Shown one piece after another: positions 26,210-32,314 of a DNA stretch of 41,010 nt. The stretch's first letter is position 1. The number at the start of each line of letters is the position of its first letter. Made by a program: the position numbers and the translations under genes. This DNA comes from JAAXHE01 sp964551635 (GTDB taxonomy: Bacteria > Latescibacterota > UBA2968 > GCA-2709665). The notes beneath the pieces are model-generated. The model saw only the letters and a list, made by a program, of their open reading frames with translations. It ran no database searches and had not been told where the DNA came from. Where the stretch lies: positions 1 to 41,010 of the forward strand of contig CAZKDZ010000220.1 in NCBI GenBank assembly GCA_964551635.1, written 5' to 3'.

Positions 26210-26225
26210 GGGCACGGTCCTTGCA
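26210..26225 (+). promoter_or_regulatory. Sigma-54 (-24/-12) promoter of the pspA island
   Basis: GGGCACGGTCCTTGCA matches the consensus TGGCACG-N4-TTGCA at every defined base except the first. GG (26211-26212) and GC (26223-26224) have the required 10-bp separation. Transcription should begin near 26236, about 85 bp before the pspA start. RpoN control of pspA is the rule in Proteobacteria (through PspF), and this window supplies its own sigma-54 activator at 33944. Confidence 0.8.
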
Positions 26226-26319
26226 ATATGTGGTCGGAAGATCGGCGGATGAGTGTGTGAACGTGGATTTTTTTAACCGTCGCGGGCTACGGACACCCGC
26301 AATAGAAAGGAGCAAGACC

Positions 26320-26997
26320 ATGGCCAAGGGGATATTCTCCAGAATGGCTGACATCATCAAGGCCAACATAAACGACCTTCTGAATCGCGCGGAGGATCCG
26401 GAAAAGATGATCCGGCAGATGATCCTCGAAATGGAGGAGGCCGTTAACAAGGCGACGGCGTCCGTCGGTACGGCCGTGGCCAACGAGAAACGCCTGGAGC
26501 GTCAACTTCTGGATAAGACGGACCAGATCGAGGCGTGGCAGAAGAAGGCCGAACTTGCCGTGGAATCCGGCGAGGACGACCTCGCCCGGCGCGCGCTGGA
26601 ACGCAAGGCCACGCTGGAGAAAGCCGCCGCGGACCTGGAAGTCGCGTTCAACGAAAGCCACAAGACTTCCGATCAGCTCAAGAAACAACTGGGGCAGCTC
26701 AAGTCCAAACTGGACGAGGCACGCACCCGCCAGGGCGCTCTCATCGCGCGGCGACGCGCCGCACAGGCGCGGAAGCAGATCGCCCAGGGCCTATCGGGTG
26801 TCGGCGACGACGCCTTTTCCAGCTTCGAACGATTTCGGAGCCGGGTTGAAAACGAAGAAGCCGAGGCTTCCGCACACGCGGAAATCGCGGGTGAAGATCC
26901 CTCGCTCGACGACACGTTCGAAAAGCTGGAACGACGGAACACCGTGGAAGAGGAACTCGAGGCGCTGAAGAACAAACTGCGCAAATCCGATGCGTGA
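26320..26997 (+). CDS. pspA: PspA/IM30-family membrane-protection protein
   Basis: This 225-aa protein is almost entirely helical and shows the PspA/IM30 N-terminus: GIFSRMADIIKANINDLLNR (4-23) and EDPEKMIRQMILEMEEAV (25-42). The long coiled coil (about 25-180) is followed by a disordered acidic stretch and a final helix (EEELEALKNKLRKSD). PspA proteins are ESCRT-III relatives that polymerise on damaged inner membrane and limit proton leakage. The ATG at 26320 has AAGGAG 7 nt upstream; the frame continues 117 nt further back but includes the sigma-54 promoter, so the longer version is wrong. It is the first gene of the island, under the -24/-12 promoter, and its end overlaps the next start. 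Confidence 0.95.
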   Translation: MAKGIFSRMADIIKANINDLLNRAEDPEKMIRQMILEMEEAVNKATASVGTAVANEKRLERQLLDKTDQIEAWQKKAELAVESGEDDLARRALERKATLEKAAADLEVAFNESHKTSDQLKKQLGQLKSKLDEARTRQGALIARRRAAQARKQIAQGLSGVGDDAFSSFERFRSRVENEEAEASAHAEIAGEDPSLDDTFEKLERRNTVEEELEALKNKLRKSDA

Positions 26998-27631
26998 ATT
27001 TCAGAAAACCCTGGACAAGATTGCGTACGAGATCGACAGGACGATGCGCGACGCAACAGAGGCATGGCGTGATTTCAAGAAAACCCGTCCCGCGCGGCAA
27101 GAGCCGGGAAGGACTCGTCACCCCCGTTCGCGTCGGCTGTCCCTCCGATTCTCAGATCTGGCCACTGACGGGAGTTGTGCTATGCGATACGCCTTCGCGC
27201 TGCTGCTGAAAGTCACGGCGATTCTGTTCGTTTTCGGCGGTCTGACGGGCATGGTCATTTCCGGCTTCCGGTCGTCCGGTTTCATCCTGAGCCCCCTCGA
27301 TATTATCATGGGTATGGCCGTAATCTCGTTCGCGCTGGCTTTCTGGCTGGCCGGCCGCAGGGTCCAGGTGTCGGCCGAGCACATGCGGTACGCGCAGTAT
27401 CAACACCGCCTGCTCAGGCTCGCACGCGAGAAAGGCGGCAGCCTCACCGTCCTGGAGGCTGCGACCGACGGGAGGATGACCGTGGGAAAGGCGGAGGAGA
27501 TCCTCGGTGCATTGGCCGTCGGCGGCAGCGCCGAGGTACGGGTGTCGGAGTCCGGCATCGTTGTGTATCACTTTCCCGGAATTGAACATGGATCTGAAAA
27601 ATACCGGGCGAAACCGGTGGATGAACTTTGA
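26990..27631 (+). CDS. Two-TM protein with C-terminal winged-helix-like domain
   Basis: The frame begins at an ATG overlapping the last codons of pspA (ATGCGTGA), which suggests coupling. It gives 213 aa: a basic amphipathic N-terminal region (EFQKTLDKIAYEIDRTMRDA), two membrane segments (about 68-90, LLLKVTAILFVFGGLTGMVI, and about 98-120) and a soluble C-terminal domain (about 135-205; GGSLTVLEAATDGRMTVGKA, AEVRVSESGIVVYHFPG) with a helix-helix-strand-strand pattern like a small winged helix. An alternative start, ATG at 27182 with GGGAG 7 nt upstream, would leave a 149-aa protein beginning right before the first membrane segment; the two cannot be separated by eye. I do not recognise a named family. 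The context, directly after pspA, suggests a membrane partner or sensor of PspA. Confidence 0.7.
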   Translation: MREFQKTLDKIAYEIDRTMRDATEAWRDFKKTRPARQEPGRTRHPRSRRLSLRFSDLATDGSCAMRYAFALLLKVTAILFVFGGLTGMVISGFRSSGFILSPLDIIMGMAVISFALAFWLAGRRVQVSAEHMRYAQYQHRLLRLAREKGGSLTVLEAATDGRMTVGKAEEILGALAVGGSAEVRVSESGIVVYHFPGIEHGSEKYRAKPVDEL

Positions 27632-27658
27632 TACATTCAATATTTACGGAGGGATGTC

Positions 27659-27874
27659 ATGTTTGAAGTCGGTATTGGCGTTGCGCTGATCGTCCTTGCC
27701 GTGGCGGTCCTCAAATATGTGGAGCGTCAGACGAAGGGTACCGTCCCCGGCAAGGTCGAGGAGCGCCTGAATGCCCGCCTGGACGACCTTGACAGGAGGC
27801 TGACCGATATCCAGGAAATCATGATCGCGATCGACGAAAAGCTGAATCGTAAAGGCTCGGGTGGCGCGTCGTGA
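27659..27874 (+). CDS. PspB-like small membrane protein
   Basis: This 71-aa protein has one N-terminal membrane helix (VGIGVALIVLAVAVLKYV, 4-21), a short linker and a charged coiled-coil tail (ARLDDLDRRLTDIQEIMIAI). The size and layout match PspB, which has a membrane helix followed by a leucine-rich amphipathic helix, although sequence identity to E. coli PspB is not obvious. A strong GGAGGG lies 5 nt before the ATG at 27659. Its tail is clearly paralogous to the tail of the 28526-28903 protein (NARLNDLERRMTDVQDVLIS), so the island encodes two membrane anchors with the same cytoplasmic helix. A MITE-like copy lies between this gene and the STAS gene. Confidence 0.7.
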   Translation: MFEVGIGVALIVLAVAVLKYVERQTKGTVPGKVEERLNARLDDLDRRLTDIQEIMIAIDEKLNRKGSGGAS

Positions 27875-27939
27875 AATGCGCCATGGTCACCGGATTGCAT
27901 GAAGAACTATCCATCAGCATCGGAATCAAACATGCTCAG

Positions 27940-28099
27940 AAGTTGTTTTTAAATTACCGGTGAGTTCCCGAGCACGAGCGAAAAAGCGGCGGTCAAGGCG
28001 GGAAGATCCGACCATATTTGTCTATACGGGTGGATTTGACCAACGCCGACCGGCGCTTTTGCAGCCGTGCGAAGACCGCTGGGAGTTTTAAAACAGCTT
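27940..28099 (+). mobile_element. MITE-like copy A (160 bp)
   Basis: The ends are inverted repeats (AAGTTGTTTTTAAA at left, TTTTAAAACAGCTT at right) flanked by a perfect 5-bp direct repeat CTCAG at 27935-27939 and 28100-28104, which is a clear target-site duplication. The interior is about 80-85% identical to the reverse complement of 38969-39127. It carries a short open stretch (IRVDLTNADRRFCSRAKTAG) that also occurs in copy B; this is shared repeat sequence, not a gene. It lies inside the pspA island without interrupting a gene. Confidence 0.8.
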
Positions 28100-28122
28100 C
28101 TCAGGAAACGGGGCATCGAATC

Positions 28123-28494
28123 ATGAACACACAGAATATCAGCGTCGGCGGGCGGACTCAGGATGGGACGGCCGTTGTCTCCATTTGCGGCGACCCGATC
28201 GCCCTCCCGGAGGCGGCGCCGCTCCGACGCGAAATATCGAACCTTGTGGACAGCGGCGCTCGCACCGTCGTGGTTGACCTTTCGCGCGTGAACCTCCTGG
28301 GCGCTGCAATGCTTGGTGAACTGGCGATGGGCCTGAAGACCACCAGAGACGCCGGTGGCGACCTGAGGCTGAGCGGCGTTTCCCGTCGTATTCGAAAAGC
28401 CCTCGCAGTGACCGGACTCTCACGGTTCTTCAAGCAATCCGAGATTCGAAACGGTGCGACGGAAGCCACCGGCCGAAACAAAACCGGCGTCTGA
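28123..28494 (+). CDS. STAS-domain protein (anti-sigma factor antagonist-like), no phospho-serine
   Basis: This 123-aa single STAS domain has the pattern of SpoIIAA/RsbV-type anti-anti-sigma factors: ISNLVDSGARTVVVDLSRVN (38-57), a loop and helix LLGAAMLGELAMGLKTTRDA, LRLSGVSRRIRKALAVTGLS and RFF near the end. In canonical members the loop reads (M)DSSGLG and the first serine is phosphorylated by the partner anti-sigma kinase. Here the aligned residues are Gly60, Ala61 and Ala62, so it cannot be switched in the usual way and would resemble a permanently unphosphorylated form. The ATG at 28123 lies just after MITE copy A; a longer frame from 28018 runs through the repeat and is rejected. No SpoIIAB/RsbW-like kinase is in the window. 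Confidence 0.85.
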   Translation: MNTQNISVGGRTQDGTAVVSICGDPIALPEAAPLRREISNLVDSGARTVVVDLSRVNLLGAAMLGELAMGLKTTRDAGGDLRLSGVSRRIRKALAVTGLSRFFKQSEIRNGATEATGRNKTGV

Positions 28495-28525
28495 ACAACG
28501 ACTGCAAGCCAAAGGAGGGATCCTG

Positions 28526-28903
28526 ATGACCCGGGAGTTCGTAGCAAAAGGCGCAATCGTCTTTATCCTGTTTTGTCTTGGTGCGGTAACTCTGAAATTC
28601 CTCTTCGGGGACCCTCTCGCACCGGCTTACGAATTCGGATTCAGGCGTTTCGTCATGGATATCGCGCTGGGAATTCTGACAATCTCTGTGATCCTTGCCG
28701 TGTCAATCCTTGCGATTGGCAGTGTCGTGATATTCCTCAGACGACGTACCGGCGGCCGGACCCGAGGAGCTGATGCCGGAAAGACAGAAGCGGTCAACGC
28801 CCGGCTGAACGACCTGGAACGGAGAATGACGGACGTTCAGGATGTACTGATTTCCATGGACGAAAAACTCGGCAGGGCGGAAGGCAACAGACCCGGGGGC
28901 TGA
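28526..28903 (+). CDS. Two-TM protein with PspB-like C-terminal helix
   Basis: This 125-aa protein starts at the ATG 28526 with an excellent AAAGGAGGG 6 nt upstream. It has two membrane segments (about 8-28, AKGAIVFILFCLGAVTLKFL, and about 46-74, IALGILTISVILAVSILAIG), a basic loop (RRRTGGRTRG) and a C-terminal amphipathic helix (NARLNDLERRMTDVQDVLIS) almost colinear with that of the 71-aa protein at 27659. No named family was recognised. The shared tail suggests that the two proteins hetero-oligomerise or compete for one cytoplasmic partner, plausibly PspA or another product of the island. Confidence 0.75.
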   Translation: MTREFVAKGAIVFILFCLGAVTLKFLFGDPLAPAYEFGFRRFVMDIALGILTISVILAVSILAIGSVVIFLRRRTGGRTRGADAGKTEAVNARLNDLERRMTDVQDVLISMDEKLGRAEGNRPGG

Positions 28904-29024
28904 TCGGCAATCGGTCCGGACAATGCCCGGGCAAACCAGACATTGAGCGGTCTCCAGGCTTCTTCCGGAATTCAATCAGGATTTTATCATTAACTGCAGC
29001 ACTCCGAACGTGAAAGGAAAACCC

Positions 29025-29201
29025 ATGCTCGCGAAAGTCCTCGGAATCATCCTTATCGCCATCGGCGCGTACCTCGGTATTTTCGAAGCGATCAAGCTCA
29101 TCGGCATGTCACTGGAAATCGTGTTTTTGCTCCTCAAGCTGCTTGTGTCGTTTGTCCTGATCTACGTGGGTTACCGACTGCTTACCGGCGACTCCAGATA
29201 G
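29025..29201 (+). CDS. Tiny two-TM membrane protein
   Basis: This 58-aa protein consists almost wholly of two hydrophobic helices (AKVLGIILIAIGAYLGIF and LEIVFLLLKLLVSFVLIYVG), ending in YRLLTGDSR. AAAGGAAAA lies 5-7 nt before the ATG at 29025; a GTG 15 nt upstream overlaps that ribosome binding site and is not the start. It resembles the short membrane proteins of psp/lia operons in layout only. It lies 31 bp before the ECF sigma gene on the same strand. Confidence 0.7.
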   Translation: MLAKVLGIILIAIGAYLGIFEAIKLIGMSLEIVFLLLKLLVSFVLIYVGYRLLTGDSR

Positions 29202-29232
29202 CAAACCGACCCTTCTAAAGGAAGTCCCATAA

Positions 29233-29808
29233 ATGAAAAACGAACGATATCTGGTCCGGCGGGCAATCGAAGGTGACGCGGCCGCCTTCGGCGTCCTTTA
29301 CCGGGCCTGCCACGAACAGATCTATGCCACAATGGTACGTCGCACAAGCGATCCTGAAACCGCGCAGGATCTCGTGCAGACCGCGTTCTTGAGGGCATAT
29401 ACCGCCCTTGGCTCCTATCGGGGCGATGCCGCGTTCACAACATGGCTTACCCAGATCGCCCTGAACGTCCACAAGTCCCACTTCCGCAAACAGCAGGTGC
29501 GCCGGCGGTGGACAATGGTAACCGAAGATCCGGCCGCACTGGTGGAAGCCACGCGCCTGCCCGCCGTCGGCGAGAATCCAGAATCCACGGTGGAGCGTAA
29601 CCAGCGGCGTGAACTCGTGAGAAAGAGCATTCATGCATTGCCTCCAAGATATCGCGAAGTGATCTGGATGCGTTATGTTCGCGACTGGTCCTACGAGGAA
29701 ATTACCCGGGCACTGCAGATTCCAATGGGGACGGTCAAGACCTGGCTCAACCGCGGACGCTACCAGCTGAAAGGCGAATTCAGAAAACGGGGACTGGTAC
29801 CCTCCTGA
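29233..29808 (+). CDS. ECF (group 4) RNA polymerase sigma factor
   Basis: The 191-aa protein has sigma region 2 at about 18-87 (AAFGVLYRACHEQIYATMVR, PETAQDLVQTAFLRAY, AFTTWLTQIALNVHKSHFRK) and region 4 at about 133-182 (LPPRYREVIWMRYVRDWSYE, LQIPMGTVKTWLNRGRYQL), with no region 3 and no C-terminal extension. This is the minimal ECF layout. AAGGAAG lies 9 nt upstream of the ATG. No zinc-containing or membrane anti-sigma gene follows, which is unusual for ECF factors; the neighbours are tiny membrane proteins and an NfeD-like protein. It could amplify or redirect the envelope-stress output of the island. The following 275 bp before the NfeD-like gene hold no recognisable feature. Confidence 0.93.
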   Translation: MKNERYLVRRAIEGDAAAFGVLYRACHEQIYATMVRRTSDPETAQDLVQTAFLRAYTALGSYRGDAAFTTWLTQIALNVHKSHFRKQQVRRRWTMVTEDPAALVEATRLPAVGENPESTVERNQRRELVRKSIHALPPRYREVIWMRYVRDWSYEEITRALQIPMGTVKTWLNRGRYQLKGEFRKRGLVPS

Positions 29809-30083
29809 GTTCGCACGCCTTGAAGTCCCTGACCATCCCCGGCGCCCGGGAGGGAGTTTTCGGCGCTTGTAACGGCGTCGCAATCGGGGCGAAACCGTCG
29901 GCAGACAATAATCCGCGGCAAGCCATCGTGGGCGAAAACCATCGCGAATTTGTGTTGACTCAGAGAATATTCCATATCACATTTCGCGGCGCAGGCCGCC
30001 TGCGGGACAGAACACAAAGCGTTTGTCCTCAGGCAGGAGACCATTGGCGCAAATTCAGTGAGATTTGAAGAAGGGGGCCGGAG

Positions 30084-30680
30084 ATGGATGCCTGGTGGAT
30101 GGAACTGACCGTACTCAACCAGATTTTCTACGTCGTGGCGATTTTCTTCAGTGCGTTTTTCGTCTGGCAACTCCTGGCGGCTTTGCTCGGTCTGGGTGGA
30201 GGCGCAGACGCGGGGGTCTCCGGAGATGCGAACGTCGGCGACTCCGGGCCGGAGTTCAACGACGGTACGGTTGCCTCTTTCAAACTGCTTTCCATCCGGT
30301 CCCTCATTGCCTTTGGCATGCTGTTCGGGTGGGCGGGCGCCCTGTATCTCCAAAGAGGCCTGGAGGTTCGAACCGCCCTTGTCTACGCGCTTGTATGGGG
30401 CAGCGCGGGAATGGCGGTCGTGGCCTATTTCTTCCACGGTATCCGGCAGCTTACCGAGACTGGAAACGCCAGCCTGGATACGTGCGTTGGCACGTCGGGG
30501 GAAGTATATCTGGATATACCGGAAGGCGGCACGGGGCAGGTCAGGGTGATGGAGAGCGGGACGGTCGCTTACGTAACCGCCCGCGGAAAAAACGGCATGC
30601 CGGTCTCTGCAACGACGCCGGTGCGCGTTCTCCGGGTTGTGAGTGCCACCACGCTTGAGGTTGAGCCCCTGAAATCATGA
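30084..30680 (+). CDS. NfeD/YqiJ-like membrane protein with OB-fold
   Basis: This 198-aa protein has an N-terminal membrane helix (about 11-38, NQIFYVVAIFFSAFFVWQLL), two more (about 70-88 and 95-115) and a soluble C-terminal beta domain (about 130-196; GTSGEVYLDIPEGGTGQVRV, TPVRVLRVVSATTLEVEPL) that looks like the OB-fold of NfeD/YqiJ proteins. Such proteins are encoded next to flotillins and form membrane assemblies with them; the flotillin follows here after 94 bp. The ATG at 30084 has an AGGGGG-type ribosome binding site about 7 nt upstream. The assignment rests on topology, C-terminal pattern and neighbourhood. Confidence 0.8.
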   Translation: MDAWWMELTVLNQIFYVVAIFFSAFFVWQLLAALLGLGGGADAGVSGDANVGDSGPEFNDGTVASFKLLSIRSLIAFGMLFGWAGALYLQRGLEVRTALVYALVWGSAGMAVVAYFFHGIRQLTETGNASLDTCVGTSGEVYLDIPEGGTGQVRVMESGTVAYVTARGKNGMPVSATTPVRVLRVVSATTLEVEPLKS

Positions 30681-30774
30681 GTAGCTGCACGTACTTGAGA
30701 ACTGCAGCCGGCACCGTAATTCTCCGTGAAAGAACCTGTTCAACGGTGTAATATTCAGTCGAGGAGGGATTGCA

Positions 30775-32289
30775 ATGGCAACGGAGACGATTCTGACAAT
30801 CATATTGCTGTTGGTTGTGTTTCTTCTCTTCGTGACGTTTATTTCCAGGTACAAGCGGTGTCCTTCCAACAAGATACTGGTCGTCTACGGAAAAACCGGA
30901 AAGGGGGCGGCAAAATGCGTCCACGGGGGCGCGGCCTTCGTTCTTCCGCTCCTGCAGGACTATGAATACCTGGACCTGGAACCGTTTGTCGTTCCCATAG
31001 ACCTGGACAACGCGCTTTCTCAGGAAAACATCCGTGTTTCCGTTCCCACAACCGTCACCGCGGCGGTTTCCAATCAGGCGGGCGTGATGCAGAATGCGGC
31101 GATCCGACTCCTGGGCCTATCCCGCGAACAGATCCAGAGCCAGGCGCAGGACATCATCCTGGGCCAGATGCGGGCGGTGATTGCCACGATGCAAATCGAA
31201 GAAATCAACCGGGACCGGCAGGCGTTTATGTCCAAGGTCAATGAAGCCGTGTCAACCGAAATGGAGAAAATCGGGCTGGCCGTGATCAACGTGAATATCA
31301 AGGATATCGAAGACGAAAGCGGTTATATCAAAGCCCTCGGTCAGAAGGCGGCCGCCGAAGCCATCAACCAGGCGGCTATCGACGTGGCCGAGCAGGAGAA
31401 AATGGGCAAGGTGGGTGTTGCCGAGCGGGAACGGGACCAGCGCACGGACGTGGCTGCAGCGAATGCGGCGGCGGAAATCGGCGAGGCGGAGGCCGCCAGG
31501 GACAGGCGCCAGAGGGTTGCCGCCCTCGAATCCGAGGCCCAGATAGGTGAGGCGGAGGCCACCAGGAACAAACGTCAGATGGTCTCTGTTCTGGATGCGG
31601 AAGCGGTCCAGGCCGAGACGGAGGCCGATTCAAAGAAGGCCGGCTACATGGCGCAGCAGACAGTGGCAGAGGAGGTCGCGCGTCAAAAGGGACAGGAGGC
31701 CGCCAAGGCCGCCGACGGCGCCATCCGGGTGGCCCAGGAAACGGCGGAAAGAGAGGCAGAGGACGCCCGGGCGCTACGCGAAGAAGCTCGCCTTAGAGCC
31801 GAAATCGTCGTAGAAGCCGAGGCGCAAAGACAGAAGCTGGTCGTGCAGGCCGAGGCCGAGAAAGCCCGGAAGACACTCGTGGCCGAAGGCGAAGCCGCCG
31901 CGATCCTGGCCGAGCGGAGGGCGGAAGCGGAGGGCACCCAGGCCATTCTGGATGCCAAGGCCGAGGGTTATAAGGAGTTGGTTGCCGCCTGCGGCGGAAA
32001 AGACCAGGCTGCCGCCGCTTTCCTCATCGTCGAACGGCTGACAGAGGTCGCGGGAATTCAGGCCGAAGCCATTCAGAATCTGCCGCTGGAGAAGATCGTG
32101 GTCTGGGACGGCGGCAACGGACAGGGAGGGATGTCCAATCTGGGGCAACGTCTGATGGGCGCGATTCCTCCCATGCACGAACTGGCAAAGGTGGCGGGTC
32201 TGGAACTGCCGGAGTTTCTGGGCAAGCTGGCAGGCGGGGTGAATCCGGCGGACGGTAATGAAGCCAAAACCGGAGAGTCCTCCGAATAA
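30775..32289 (+). CDS. Flotillin (SPFH domain, YqiK type)
   Basis: This 504-aa protein has an N-terminal membrane hairpin (about 6-24, LTIILLLVVFLLFVTFISRY), the SPFH/band-7 domain (about 25-200; KILVVYGKTGKGAAKCVHGG, EDESGYIKALGQKAAAEAIN) and a long Ala/Glu/Arg-rich flotillin coiled coil (about 200-430). In that part a unit of about 23 residues recurs: EIGEAEAARDRRQRVAALES and QIGEAEATRNKRQMVSVLDA. The C-terminal globular part follows (ILDAKAEGYKELVAACGGKD, FLIVERLTEVAGIQAEAIQN). Flotillins organise membrane microdomains and influence fluidity under stress. GAGGAGGG sits about 7 nt before the ATG. The NfeD-like gene upstream and pspA in the same island reproduce the known association of these three families. 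Confidence 0.94.
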   Translation: MATETILTIILLLVVFLLFVTFISRYKRCPSNKILVVYGKTGKGAAKCVHGGAAFVLPLLQDYEYLDLEPFVVPIDLDNALSQENIRVSVPTTVTAAVSNQAGVMQNAAIRLLGLSREQIQSQAQDIILGQMRAVIATMQIEEINRDRQAFMSKVNEAVSTEMEKIGLAVINVNIKDIEDESGYIKALGQKAAAEAINQAAIDVAEQEKMGKVGVAERERDQRTDVAAANAAAEIGEAEAARDRRQRVAALESEAQIGEAEATRNKRQMVSVLDAEAVQAETEADSKKAGYMAQQTVAEEVARQKGQEAAKAADGAIRVAQETAEREAEDARALREEARLRAEIVVEAEAQRQKLVVQAEAEKARKTLVAEGEAAAILAERRAEAEGTQAILDAKAEGYKELVAACGGKDQAAAAFLIVERLTEVAGIQAEAIQNLPLEKIVVWDGGNGQGGMSNLGQRLMGAIPPMHELAKVAGLELPEFLGKLAGGVNPADGNEAKTGESSE

Positions 32290-32314
32290 ACCCGATTAGT
32301 CATGGAGTAACCGG

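Noticed and set aside
26203..26319. Upstream extension of pspA
   Set aside because: It covers the -24/-12 promoter and the ribosome binding site; the PspA family N-terminus starts at the ATG 26320.
28018..28122. Upstream extension of the STAS frame
   Set aside because: It is translated MITE copy A; the same peptide appears in copy B in front of no gene. The true start is the ATG at 28123.
29820..30068. 82-codon frame after the ECF gene
   Set aside because: It shows a Cys/Gly/Arg-rich, random-looking composition with no start signal.
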